DNA from: Epiperipatus broadwayi
Lineage: Eukaryota; Onychophora; Udeonychophora; Euonychophora; Peripatidae
Assembly (NCBI GenBank): GCA_028023455.1
Contig: JAQFVV010012405.1
Span: forward strand, 4,035,149-4,099,148
DNA: 64,000 nt
Reading direction: 5' to 3'
The notes under the pieces are model-generated. The model did no database searches and was not told the origin of the DNA. It saw nothing but the letters and a program-made list of their open reading frames with translations. Shown here piece by piece: positions 46,525 to 57,266 of the stretch. Each line of letters begins with the position of its first letter. Position 1 is the stretch's first letter. The position numbers and the translations under genes were made by a program.

Positions 46525-47820
46525 AATGATCGATTTTCTATTGACAAAACTGTTTCAAAGGTAAATGCATGGTTGAATGTAGCTTTTATCCACCATCACT
46601 CATTAATATTAGACTCTACATCAATTTCCAGTAATCCAACGAAATTTATAGACATTAACGCAATTGCAAATAATATAGAAACAAATAAAACTAAATATAC
46701 TTCTTTTAGCAAGCTTAATGATTATTGGCGAAAGATATTTGCAAATAGTCTTTCTCCTTCCACATCCATTATTAGTATAATAGAAAACTATGATCCAGCA
46801 GATAATGAACCAATTTTATCTCGTCCTTCTCTAACTGATTATCTAGAGGAACTGCAAAAGTATAACATGATAAAAAATATAAAATCGACAGCAACTTTCC
46901 CAGCTAGATCTTTTATATGCTTAGAATATTTTTCAACACAACAATGCGAAGAAGCAGAAAAATCCGTAACACATTTAAATTTTAAAAAAATATATTACGT
47001 CACCAAATACCCTAATCCAATAGTTTATGGTCGCATCATGCATGCACCTCCAGACTTTACAGATGTTGTGCTACAAAAAAACATATCAGAAATTGCACAG
47101 ATAATAAATATCTCAAGAGAGCTCACACCTAATATAAAATTTGAGATTCCAACAAACTGCTGGAAAATTACACTAAAAATGAAACCTAATCATAAACCAG
47201 ATGAACTTCCACATAGAATTTATATGAGATCCATCCCCATCACAATTAGTATTAAAGGTCGTCAATCTCTATGTTTCAAATGCTCCAGAATAGGGCATAT
47301 AGCTTCACAATGTAACATTGGTAACTGTTTAAGTTGTGGCAAAATCGATAGACTTGGTCATATTTGTAGTAAAAATAAGGAAAAGTTATCATGGGCCAGC
47401 ATTGTTTCAAAAAATTACACTCTCCCATCAGAAACAGAGGCAATTCAACTCTCTAATCTTCCCAATAATAAATCAACCATAACTCTCCCTAACCAAGAAT
47501 TTAGTATAAATAACCGTTTGCCTGACATGCATTCACAGCATAATTACCAATCACAAAACTCAATTTCCATTGATGATCCACAGGAACCACTAATGGATTT
47601 GAATAACAGTTTGACACAAAGTTCATCTTTAAGCCATAGCCAAGACTCTTTGTACAGTAAAAACTATCCTGAGATAACAGTAAAGCAAAATAGTGTACTA
47701 GTAAATTCGGATATCAATCTTACAAATGACAATAGTAAAAAAATTAAAATATCTAATTGTGAGACTAAGCACACAAACAAAAAGCTTAAATCAAACTCAT
47801 TAAACATTGAACATGTCTAA
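46525..47820 (+). CDS. LINE ORF1: nucleic-acid-binding protein with CCHC zinc knuckles
   Basis: ORF1 proteins of such LINEs coat the element RNA and help in reverse transcription. The frame is open from 46,525 to the TAA at 47,818-47,820. Counting from the TTG at 46,573 (415 codons), a region rich in charged and hydrophobic residues (60-230) ends in a beta-rich WKITLKMKPNH...LPHRIYMRSIPITISIKG stretch. A CCHC knuckle follows at C234, C237, H242 and C247 (C-x2-C-x4-H-x4-C), then a variant knuckle at C252, C255, H263 and C265 with a longer x7 spacing. Residues 300-415 are Ser/Asn/Gln-rich and probably disordered, ending in a Lys-rich patch. No ATG occurs before 46,867, although the codons upstream look coding. 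Either the start was lost by 5' truncation or mutation, or translation begins elsewhere. The stop overlaps the ORF2 start. Confidence 0.85.
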   Translation, partial: NDRFSIDKTVSKVNAWLNVAFIHHHSLILDSTSISSNPTKFIDINAIANNIETNKTKYTSFSKLNDYWRKIFANSLSPSTSIISIIENYDPADNEPILSRPSLTDYLEELQKYNMIKNIKSTATFPARSFICLEYFSTQQCEEAEKSVTHLNFKKIYYVTKYPNPIVYGRIMHAPPDFTDVVLQKNISEIAQIINISRELTPNIKFEIPTNCWKITLKMKPNHKPDELPHRIYMRSIPITISIKGRQSLCFKCSRIGHIASQCNIGNCLSCGKIDRLGHICSKNKEKLSWASIVSKNYTLPSETEAIQLSNLPNNKSTITLPNQEFSINNRLPDMHSQHNYQSQNSISIDDPQEPLMDLNNSLTQSSSLSHSQDSLYSKNYPEITVKQNSVLVNSDINLTNDNSKKIKISNCETKHTNKKLKSNSLNIEHV

Positions 47821-50800
47821 CATTAAAATAGCCACAATAAATATACGAGGTATTAACTCATATAACAGACTCTCACAACTGATTCAATTCTTAAATAATC
47901 ATAATGCTGACATTTTTGTCATAACAGAAACAAAAATTAGCAGAGTAACCAATCCAACTATAATTAACACTCTGCATAGCAAATACATTTTTACATACAA
48001 GCCAAACATCAGACCAGCTCAAGGTGTTGCAATTCTAATAAACAATCAATTTCCAGTGACAAAACTTAAAATAATACTTTTATCAGTTAATTCAATAATT
48101 ATCTCTTTTTTGTTCCATTCACAGCTTTACTATATTATAGGAATATATTCATGTCAAAAGGCAAAGGATGTTGCAGATACCCTACTGGTTGTGCATAACA
48201 AAATACTACATAATCCCGGTACAGTTATCATGTGCGGTGACTTTAACTGCAGCTACAATGGTTTGCCATTCTCCTTGAAAGCCAAACTTTCACAAGTTGC
48301 CCTGCTGCCATTAGCACACCTATATCCAACAAATGCTGCTACATTCATGGGTGCACAAGGATCCTCTCTCAAAGATCTATTTTTTAGTTCTTTTATAAAC
48401 CTAAAAGCCTCAATTCATCTAACTGCAGTCTCATTTTCTGACCACATCTGTGTAACACTCATGCAAAAATGCCCGCATAACAGACAAACTATATATAAAT
48501 TCTCATATAAGAAACAACTCCCTAGACAATTCAAACTTACCATAGATGATTTCTGTAATATATTAATAGTAAGCAACCACCTACATCAGATGAAAAGTCT
48601 CTCTCCAATTGAAAAATGGTCTCAACTCAAAAAAATACTAAACATGTGCTGTTCAGATCGCCTATCGCACTATAACTCTAATAACCTTATAAAACAATGT
48701 ATTGAAGACATAAACTCAACCCTTAAAGCTATAACAAGGTTTGATGAGGCAAAAGATCTTATCTATAAGCTCCAGTGTGAAAACAAACATTTAACTCAGT
48801 TATATAATCAGAACAACATGGTTTTTAGGCTGAGAAAAATTTTACCAAATCTATCAGCCCTATCAAAAACCACAATAAATTATGCAAAATTTCCAATCCC
48901 ATATGCTTGTGGCATTTCCATTCTATCAAAAGATAATTCTCTCCTCTCTGGTACTTATATTGATGAGGCACTTCTGCACCACTTGAATATTTCCCTTAAA
49001 AAATCTCATAGCTCTTCACAGTTATTTACAAATGAGACAAACTGTACACAAAATTACTACATATCTAAACAACAAGTTTTTGATGAAATAGTGTATTTAA
49101 AACAACATATCTCACTAGCAAATGACCTCATTCCAGCTAACATATATAAGCAAATGGAATACATTATATCCCCATTCCTACAGAAATACTACAATCAACT
49201 TTGTTTGAAGGAATATCACATCCCTAACTTATCAACAAATATAGTATTCTGTATAAGAAAAAACTCTAAAAATCCACATCCAACAGTAAATGATTTGCGT
49301 CTCATTACCTTAGAAGACATTGATCAGAAAATCTTTGCTAGAATTATACTTAAACAGTTAAATATCTATGCTTTACCTAAAATTTCCCCTTCACACTTTG
49401 CAGTCAAAGGGCAAAAAGCATCTCAAGAAATATTATTAGCACAAGAAGCAATACTTTATATTAAACAAAACAAACTAACAAACTATGTGGCATGCCAGGT
49501 AGACTTTAAGTCTGCCTTTGACATTGTAAATTGGAACTTCTTATTCCCTGTACTTAATCAAATGCTTGCAAATCATACTCACCTTGTTACAGCTATTAAA
49601 AACTATCTTAACAATAGAATGATTAGACTAAAAAATTACATGAGACTCTCTCAACCCTTTAAGCCAAGTAGAGGTATCCCACAAGGCTCCCCACTTGCAT
49701 CATTACTTTTTGCGATATACATAGATCCCTTGATTAAGGACATAGAGCAATGCATAGATGATATTTTTCTTCCACACCTAGGCACAACTGTTAAGATCAT
49801 CTCATATGTTGATGACATTTTGATAATATTCAGGGACCTGCAAAATATACCTATGCTACTTCATAAACTTAAGAAATTTGAAACTATAACAGGATCCACA
49901 GTACAAATAAACAAATCATCCTTATGGCAAATTGCTACCGGTCGCAGTCTTCCCTCACACTTTACAGGTTCATTTTCTTCATTTCTTGGCATACCTATTA
50001 ATCTCTCAAAAACACAACTAAGTCATCACTTAAATCTTCTTGTCATAGACAAATTTAATAAAAAAATAAAGTGCTTCAACTCAAGATTACTGTACCCTAT
50101 AATGAAAGTTCGTATCATCAATGCCATTCTAGGAGGTATTCTTGCCTATTACAGCCCTTGGATGCATCTTCAAAAAAAGACTATTAAATATTTCATGAGT
50201 ATAGCAAAAAAATATATATGGGGATCAACATCACATCTTCTATCAATAGAAAATACCTGTTTTCCAATTTGCAAGGGTGGGCTTAACCTAATAGCTCCTC
50301 ATTCATTCACCTCCTACATTAGAGCTAAGATGTACATCGTTACCACTACTAATCCCTTTTTAAGGACAACTCCTCCACCTCTACTTCTCCTTGCTATTAC
50401 TCCATATGCGAATCGTCACTTTTTCACTGATCATATCATTGAGCATGCTGATTTACTGGACTATTATAACATTAATACTCTAATTGGTTTGTCATACAAA
50501 GATCTAAAAAAAATTAATTATCCCGATAGACAACTTTGGTCAACACTATCTACTGCAAGAACACTGATTAAATTTCAAAATTTGTATATGCCTCACTCAT
50601 GGTTAAAATTCCTGTATAATCTGCTACTTGATATAATACCAACAAAGTTATTTCTCATAAATCAATTTAAACTAAACATTGATCCTACTTGTATACTATG
50701 CAATTTGTTCCTGGAAAATTCATCACATATCTTTGAGACATGTTCATTCTTTTCAACCTTATGCTGCTGTGTATTCCACAAAGATACAATTAATTTTAAA

Positions 50801-50884
50801 AATATCCTAAAAACCATTCAATGCCCTTGTAACCGTTCACACTCTAAGAACAATATGGCTTGCCCGTTGTGCTGTAATATTTGA
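47813..50884 (+). CDS. LINE ORF2: endonuclease and reverse transcriptase
   Basis: This enzyme nicks target DNA and copies the element RNA at the nick. ATG at 47,813 gives 1023 codons; the start shares ATGTCTAA with the ORF1 end. The N-terminal apurinic-like endonuclease has N10 (TINIRG), E39 (ITETK), D143 and N145 (CGDFNC) and the SDH triad at S209-D210-H211, all intact. The RT shows block A with D564 (CQVDFKSAFDIVNW), the block B motif QGSPLASLLF and the active site YVDD at 665-668. A C-terminal zinc motif C960, C963, H972, C977 (C-x2-C-x8-H-x4-C) follows. The last ten or so codons leave the family pattern: the next frame reads TIWLARCAVIFDN from about 50,850, so a 1-base indel has cut off the natural C terminus. 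The catalytic domains are whole. Confidence 0.93.
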   Translation: MSNIKIATINIRGINSYNRLSQLIQFLNNHNADIFVITETKISRVTNPTIINTLHSKYIFTYKPNIRPAQGVAILINNQFPVTKLKIILLSVNSIIISFLFHSQLYYIIGIYSCQKAKDVADTLLVVHNKILHNPGTVIMCGDFNCSYNGLPFSLKAKLSQVALLPLAHLYPTNAATFMGAQGSSLKDLFFSSFINLKASIHLTAVSFSDHICVTLMQKCPHNRQTIYKFSYKKQLPRQFKLTIDDFCNILIVSNHLHQMKSLSPIEKWSQLKKILNMCCSDRLSHYNSNNLIKQCIEDINSTLKAITRFDEAKDLIYKLQCENKHLTQLYNQNNMVFRLRKILPNLSALSKTTINYAKFPIPYACGISILSKDNSLLSGTYIDEALLHHLNISLKKSHSSSQLFTNETNCTQNYYISKQQVFDEIVYLKQHISLANDLIPANIYKQMEYIISPFLQKYYNQLCLKEYHIPNLSTNIVFCIRKNSKNPHPTVNDLRLITLEDIDQKIFARIILKQLNIYALPKISPSHFAVKGQKASQEILLAQEAILYIKQNKLTNYVACQVDFKSAFDIVNWNFLFPVLNQMLANHTHLVTAIKNYLNNRMIRLKNYMRLSQPFKPSRGIPQGSPLASLLFAIYIDPLIKDIEQCIDDIFLPHLGTTVKIISYVDDILIIFRDLQNIPMLLHKLKKFETITGSTVQINKSSLWQIATGRSLPSHFTGSFSSFLGIPINLSKTQLSHHLNLLVIDKFNKKIKCFNSRLLYPIMKVRIINAILGGILAYYSPWMHLQKKTIKYFMSIAKKYIWGSTSHLLSIENTCFPICKGGLNLIAPHSFTSYIRAKMYIVTTTNPFLRTTPPPLLLLAITPYANRHFFTDHIIEHADLLDYYNINTLIGLSYKDLKKINYPDRQLWSTLSTARTLIKFQNLYMPHSWLKFLYNLLLDIIPTKLFLINQFKLNIDPTCILCNLFLENSSHIFETCSFFSTLCCCVFHKDTINFKNILKTIQCPCNRSHSKNNMACPLCCNI

Positions 50885-51018
50885 TAACAAAAAATACAAT
50901 GTACTTAAAAAAAAAAAACAAAGAATGGTATAACATTTATCTTTATGCTCAGAAATATATACTAGTAATGTCACAAGAAAAATATGGCAAAGCAATGTAT
51001 TCCTTAGTTGCTCATTAA
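50850..51018 (+). pseudogene. Frameshifted C-terminal end of LINE ORF2
   Basis: After about 50,850 the coding-like signal moves to a neighbouring frame (TIWLARCAVIFDNKKYNVL), the usual Trp-Leu-Ala-Arg type ending of L1/Tx1 ORF2. At the A-run 50,908-50,919 it shifts again to EWYNIYLYAQKYILVMSQEK and reaches a TAA at 51,016-51,018. Two single-base slips, one of them in a homopolymer, are the simplest explanation; either real decay or sequencing error would do. Confidence 0.6.
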
Positions 51019-51154
51019 TGCCATGATAGTAATAATCTTGTTTTAAATCATTATATTCTAGAAACATCTTAAGAAATTAAAAATTAAAAAAAAAAAAAAA
51101 ATGTAAAAAGCTCTTAATGTAAATATACTAATTCTTGTAAATATTTTGTTACCA

Positions 51155-51178
51155 ATAAAGTTAAAAAAAAAAAAAAGT
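51155..51178 (+). terminator. LINE polyadenylation signal and A-tail
   Basis: AATAAA is followed closely by a run of A's. This is the element's own RNA 3' end. Confidence 0.8.
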
Positions 51179-51239
51179 TTATTATAAAAAAAAAAATTTC
51201 TTAGATAATACATCTCCAGCACATATTCTGGCTTTTATC

Positions 51240-51330
51240 TCTATTAGTAGTCACTGATTACTCAAGAATGCAATAGATGGCTCTGTAGTAGGATAAAGAG
51301 ATTGCTAGCATGTTGAAAAAGTCATGTGAT
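51240..51330 (+). repeat. Interspersed repeat shared with 14.05-14.16 kb
   Basis: ACTGATTACTCAAGAATGC then AATAGATGGCTCTG. See the other copy; it starts about 60 bp after the LINE tail and so belongs to the pre-insertion DNA or an adjacent element. Confidence 0.55.
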
Positions 51331-53035
51331 TTTCCATTGGTATTAACAATCATTAGCACCAAATTAATTGATATCTTCATTATTTCTGTTGAAATTTGCA
51401 TCTATTAACCATATGCTTGCTTATCACTGATGGATATAAATTACATGATTTGTATGCTGTTCTTATTTTTGGTACATAAAAACACAATTACAGTTTCTTG
51501 TTTTTCTGCATGATTGTTTTACGATAACACAACTCAGTTTAGTACTTTCATAATTTATGGCACTTGCACAAATTAATTCATTACTTCTTTCATAATGTAT
51601 AAGACATCCATTAAAAACTTCATCTATTCTACATAAACACTGGTAATAATAAGATACCAGATATAACACTGCCAATACATTTTTATGCTAGTTTTACACC
51701 ATTGGATTTCTACAGTACTGATCGGCAATTGTTATTAATGTACAGTAAGAGAGTCATATGATGCTTTGCTTGGTATATGCCATTTTTATAGTTGTATAAG
51801 CATGCTTATATGCTTATAAAACTTTACAGTGTTGCACTTTCAAAATATTAGCTTGAATATTATTAAAAATTGGTGTCTTATGTTGGGAAAATGCAGAGAA
51901 TTCTATACTTCTCATCTGTGAGAGCAAATGGTTGAAATCAATCAGAGAATGTGATTGTCATTACTATCATACTTAGAATTAATTAACTGTATTTGATAAA
52001 GATATAAATATGAATAAAGAGAGTCATGTGATATTTGTTTTGTATAATGTGATGATATAATTAAGCATGTTCAAGCAAAGAGTATGATCCCATGATATAA
52101 GGAGGTCTAAATCAGAACCTGTAGCAATATAAATATAAAAATTTTTTGATTGTGTAAGAAACATGTATATTTTTTGCTTATTCTTACTAGGAAGATTAAT
52201 TTTAAATAAACTTATAGTATAGACAAATTTCACAGTTTATTTTTTCTAATTATACAACATTTTGCAATGATGCTATGACAATATTATGACAATATAGCAA
52301 AACTCACTAAGCATCACCTTCAATGGTTTTTAATCTCATCCATTTTTTATTCTACTTGGTATCAAATTAAACTATAATACAGATGACAGATGAGAAATTT
52401 ACCATCTGATATCTAAGTCCTATTATTATTTATTTTATATATCTATTTAATCTTTTACTGGCCAAGTACTGAAATTAAATCAAGATATACCTGAAAAATT
52501 TAATTGTCATATATAACTTTTTTAATTATCAAAATGTAAATATATTTTTAATAAATTTATTATTAAATTAATTTTTAGCATAACTGAAAAATGAAAAAAA
52601 ATATAAATGGTTTCAATGAAAACAAAAGTTGTGTTTTATGTTAGATAGAATAATGTGAATTTTTTATTTGTTTTTTTCTTCATAAATCCTTTAAAAACAT
52701 AATTATAAGAATAAATATTTTTTATATTTATTAATAAAATCATCTATCAAATTATTAAAAAAATAACCTGAAAACAAAACCTTTTACAATCATAACTGCT
52801 TTGTGGGGAAGTGTTGCCATTTGGTGCAAATTGAGTTCTGCAATTTAACTTTTAAACTGAAGAACTCTATATTTTGATGACTGATGCCATCTGTTAATAA
52901 AAATAAAAACTAAGATATATAATATTGAATTTATATTCTTCAAGAATTATCAATGTGATAAAGAATGGAAATTAAAAGCTTATATCCATGTAAATAGATA
53001 CTTTACCTTTTGATTAAAACAGGAAAAACTTTCTG
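51331..53035. other. A+T-rich DNA, no gene seen
   Basis: The open frames at 51,463-51,675 and 52,024-52,233 on the minus strand have no recognisable domain. Confidence 0.4.
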
Positions 53036-53090
53036 AACAGTAGTGCTACTCAGTGCAAACCAGAATAGTCAATGGATGCCAGAAGTTTTG
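53036..53090 (+). repeat. Family A terminal fragment
   Basis: ACAGTAGTGCTACTCAGTGC then AGTCAATGGATGCCAGAAG matches the family A end. It is a solo terminus. Confidence 0.75.
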
Positions 53091-54525
53091 TTGTGATCGT
53101 ATGATGAGTTTAGTGGTTTTTACTCTTTGGTGTTTCCAGAAAATTATCAATTACTACTATTTGTCAATTCTCCTGAGATTAAAAAAGTATTCACCATTAA
53201 CTTATAATAATTCTATGAAGCTAGGGTATATAAGCTCTTAATTTCTATTTGTTATTAAAATATATAATCTTTATTAGTCATTGTATTTATTTCAAAATTG
53301 CAATACAAGTATCAGCAAATACTGTTCAAATGCCAAAGTAAATCATGACTGTAAATTTAATTAAAAGTATCACTTTAAAGTAATTCAAAATTTTCCAGGA
53401 TAGATTTAACAACTTAAATAACAAATAAAAAAAAGATTAATTTTTTTCAGTTGTTTTTTAGTTTAATTTGATACAAGTGATATAAAAAAGTTACGCCAAA
53501 TTAGGGAAAAAAGATTTATGTTTTATATGTGAGATTATTCTATTATTTTTCTCAGAAATACTGCAATTTTTTAAAAAAATAATATGACTGATTATATGTA
53601 ACCAACAATCAATGACAATATATTATCATGAAGTTTAGTTCATACTTAGCGTTTAAAGAGAGTGTTTTTACAAAGATGAGAAGGATTTTTTTTTAATGGT
53701 TGGATTTGTTAATTTACTTTTCATGATAAATAATTAAAACTTTTGATGTGAATGTATAAAGACACAAATGCAGTCTACTGATGATTTTTTTCTAGTCGGT
53801 AGGGAAAATTATAGCTATGCCTTTGATATAAGATATAAGGTTTTGAAAATTTACTCAATCATATAGTCCCAGTAATGTGTTATCTAGCTTTCGGCAGTTT
53901 TATATTAAGAGTTTCTGCAGAAAATGCATTTACCATGAGTCAATAAATGATTATTTATAATACTTGAAAGAGATGCTTAATAGAGTATTAGCTAAAATTG
54001 GAAATAAGCCCTTAAGAAAGCTGTGTATTAAGTATCATTGGGTTTATAACAATTAGTGTCAGAAAAAAAGAAATAAGCCATACTTCATACTACTTCATGA
54101 TAGCTATCAAACAAATATATACTATTTCATGTTTCATCATAATATTCTGAAGTGCAACAAAAAATAGGGTTGTGAGACATTTTTCTGAAATATAGTCTTA
54201 TAGAAAAATCAATGCCTTGTTGAAGAACCAGATGAAGCAATAATATTGCCATTTTGCCTGAACTGAAAACTTAATAAGCATACACACAAAATATTTTAAA
54301 ATACTCAGTAACTTATCATATTTTTTTGCATAGATGCCTAAATAGTAGTTCTTTATAGTTTAAATATGATATGGAAGAGAAATATTATGAATCTTATTAA
54401 AATATAAAACATTAATTAATTTATTTATTTAATAAGATTTTTTTTTTTCATTTTCTATTAAATCTATTTTGTAAAGGCATGTTTGAAATTCCTGTAATAC
54501 ACCATCAAATATAAATGTATGTATA
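53091..54525. other. A+T-rich DNA, no gene seen
   Basis: No repeat or coding similarity was recognised. Confidence 0.4.
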
Positions 54526-54529
54526 TGTA

Positions 54530-55455
54530 ATTAGTGGCTACTATCACCATTGAAGTACTTTTCAAGTATCTATACATAGTTTTAAATGATTCTCCTTTCT
54601 GAGAGCATGCCTGAAGTTCATATTTTTGAAATGTTGTTGAACATTATATTTTGAATTTTATACTTTTGGAATGCTGTTGAACCTTACATTTTGTTGGATA
54701 ATCTTTATATTAGAAAATGTCATTTTAATGTAGCTTCTAATTTTAGAAGTAATCAGAAATCACAGAGAGCTAAATCAGATGAATAGGCAAAATGGTCTAA
54801 TTGGATAATTGCTTTTTGGTTAAGAAAATCCTTCACTATAGGTGTATTATGATTAGATACATCTGCACCTTCTTAGACTACAATAAACTCTTTATCATCT
54901 CTAAATAGCATGGATTATTGATTGTTTATTCATGTTTTATAAGTTATTGGAGGGCTATTCTCTTGTGGTTAAATAAGGCACCAACATAATGTTAAATTTA
55001 GAGCATAATCTTCATTTTTAGGGCACAATAAATCTGCAAATTCCCAATACATGCTCTCATGTTTTGCTGCTAGTTCCCATATCTTGGAAACAGGTGCACA
55101 TCTGAAGACAGATTAACTGTGATGTTAAACTAGCACTGCTTTTGTTCTTCCACGAAAGCATTAATTATTTTAAAAATCTTTATAATGTTCAATCTTCAGA
55201 TAAAAATAGTCTATTTCTTAATTAATCTTCAATTTTTTACTATTAATCTCATACATAATCATCCATCAGATTATATTGCATCTCATATGATATTAATATC
55301 AGTCATTGTTGGTTTTGGCTGACCACTTCTGAGTTCAACCATCACATCTTTTCACTCATCTTTCAATCACTTATTCGATTCAAACACACTCAACTTTTAG
55401 GTCAGCTTCAACAATCATAATGTTTCCAATTTTCACACAAAATTTGGATTAATCT
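54530..55455 (-). pseudogene. Decayed mariner-family transposase
   Basis: Read on the minus strand with several stops and frame changes. The N-terminal part near 55,455-55,400 gives IKFCVKIG, as in the SETMAR-like helix-turn-helix region (usually IKFCFKLGK). At about 55,330-55,292 it reads SGQPKPTMTDINI, matching the SGRPxTxxTDxNI linker. At about 55,064-55,001 it reads KHESMYWEFADLLCPKNEDY, like the 'KxQSMEWRHxxSPxPKKF' block. At 54,800-54,756 it reads LDHFAYSSDLALCDF, the mariner signature (usually LDHPPYSPDLAPCDF) around the third catalytic Asp. The decayed C terminus follows to about 54,540. The family assignment is from these four blocks in the correct order. It cannot act as an enzyme. 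Terminal inverted repeats and flanking TA were not located. Confidence 0.8.
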
Positions 55456-56030
55456 GCTGCTTAAAATTACTTCTACAATAAAAGTGAAAATACAGTCTTT
55501 ATTTTCCCCCCAATAATTGCCCAACAACTGGCTCTGCTAGCTTGGATTTACACATGTTAGTTCAAGTACATTCAATCATGAATAGTCACATAATTTCAAT
55601 ACAGTTATGTCACAAGTGACATGACATAGTCATCTCAGGAATTAAATTAGCTTGTATTTTTCTTTTTTAAAATTATACATCTGGTATTATAATATTAAAG
55701 TACACATAGATATATGTATTTTCATCCGTATATTATGTGTATATAATTTCATAATCATTTGTTGTATTTTGATGTCGATTTATTTTTTCTATTTCATTAC
55801 TGGCATATTAATAAATTTTACTAAAAATAGTTAGCTGCTATTTTTTTATTTTCTCCAATAAAATTAGCTCACTTCTCTTCTCCCCCCCCCCCCGTTTGTC
55901 CTCTGAATGTGATCTTCACTCTCTTTTTAATTTATTTTTGTTATAATGATATATGGATTGGTGGCTAAAATGAGTTATGTTTATCATCATTAAGAGTGGT
56001 ACCATTATAGCGACCTAAAATAAAGATACT
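55456..56030. other. A+T-rich DNA with poly(C) run
   Basis: A run of 12 C's lies at 55,882-55,893, inside a pyrimidine stretch beginning CTTCTCTTCT. A short palindrome GTCACAAGTGAC lies at about 55,608-55,619. No gene seen. Confidence 0.5.
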
Positions 56031-56094
56031 ATATTAGATTAGCATAATTGAATAAATTAATAAATAATTAAACAATTAATAAATAATAAAACAT

Positions 56095-57065
56095 GCAAAA
56101 TGATGATGGTCTTAATAGAAATAAAGAAGTAAAAACAATTACATCCATGCTCAAAAATGGAATGAAAAAATAAAAGATTAGTCATAATAAAATAAGAAAT
56201 AATCAATATGAAGTAGGGCTAAAAAAGAAGCAAAATTTATGGGCAAAATAAATAACAAGGCTGAAACTAAAACAAAGAATTGAGAGAATAAATAAATAAT
56301 AAAAAAATGAAAAACTAGAAGCACCAAAAAATACAACCTATTAAAAAAGTAGTAAGTAATAAAAAATAAACTGTAAAGGAAATGGAAACATCAAAACCAA
56401 CTCAAAGATAAAGAAATTAAAAGAAGAAATACTCTACATTGAATGAAAGATTAATTCTTATATAAAACATTAATGAATTAAACAATAAGCTGGATAAAAA
56501 CAATGAAGATATAAATAAAATTGTATAAAAATTGATGGAGGAATTATATAATAAGCTATATAAAAGCAGCGATAAGTTATATAGTAAGCTGAAAAATATT
56601 TCAGAAATATGTAATCAAAATTGGTGAGAAAAAAACATTAAAAGTGATATCTGCAATATAGAAAAAACTAAAATTGATACAGGGACTAGATTTATTGTAA
56701 AGATAATGAAATTGCCACGGAAGAGATCCAAATGAATGCAGGTAATAAAGGAGTCTACATTAAGTGTAATCAAAATTTAATATAAACAAATTTTAAATGG
56801 CTGCAGTAACTGAAGAAGATTATGCAGGAAGTAATCTAAACAATCATCTATAAGAAAAAAGTATAAGATGTAAAATATGAAGGGATAAAAGGTTGAAAAT
56901 TTAAGAGTTGCAAAAAATGATAACAATTTCCCTTGTATATAGGAACAGATAGAATCATTGAAAGAAATCAATTAAAATTAAATCCTAAAAAATAATAAGA
57001 AAAAAAATTGTCTTCTGTTAAAAAAGTAATAGAAATGGAGAATGGACTTAAATCTGACTTTCTGG
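56095..57065 (+). pseudogene. Heavily decayed relative of the 19.6-20.7 kb coding remnant
   Basis: The strand is purine-rich with Lys/Asn/Glu-coding character but many stops. NIKSDICNIEKTKIDTGT near 56,637-56,690 resembles NDVIDIEKSKIGVGIG at 20,439-20,485. Leu/Asn/Lys heptad-like stretches precede it (KLDKNNEDINK near 56,491). This suggests two copies of one transposable-element coding region. Weak, because the match is short and by eye. Confidence 0.3.
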
Positions 57066-57240
57066 AGAAAATTATTTATCATTGATTTTGTAATAACTAA
57101 TCACAAAATTGTTTCATTACAAGCAAAAGACACAAACAATAATCTTATAGTAGAAATCATACAGAATATTTTGTTTTATAAATGACATAAATGAAATTTT
57201 GAAAAACACTTAAAGTATTCTGAAATTTATTATAGTGAGG

Positions 57241-57262
57241 TCATGTATGATATATATATATA
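57241..57262. repeat. Short TA tract
   Basis: A TA tract borders the 3' side of the SINE that follows; a similar tract (57,351-57,359) borders the other side. Confidence 0.6.
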
Positions 57263-57266
57263 TTTA

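Larger units (their letters stand above)
46525..51178 (+). mobile_element. Nearly intact L1/Tx1-like non-LTR retrotransposon
   Basis: One element with ORF1 (zinc knuckles), ORF2 (endonuclease, reverse transcriptase, C-terminal zinc motif), a 3' leader with a polyadenylation signal and an A-run. It is the best-preserved mobile element in the window. The 3' end is at 51,163-51,177, after AATAAA at 51,155-51,160; a second A-rich stretch lies at 51,186-51,196. The 5' end is uncertain: the ORF1 frame is open only from 46,525, after a TAG, and has no in-frame ATG before codon 99 as numbered from 46,573, so the element may be 5'-truncated. Only a weak 7-bp match (TTTCTTA at about 46,498 and 51,198) could be a target duplication, which is not convincing. 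Clade: two ORFs, a zinc-knuckle ORF1, a C-x2-C-x8-H-x4-C tail in ORF2 and a plain A-tail fit L1/Tx1; tree not computed. Confidence 0.9.

Noticed and set aside
46498-51204. TTTCTTA as LINE target-site duplication
   Set aside because: Only 7 bp match, in A+T-rich DNA, and the 5' end of the element is not independently fixed.
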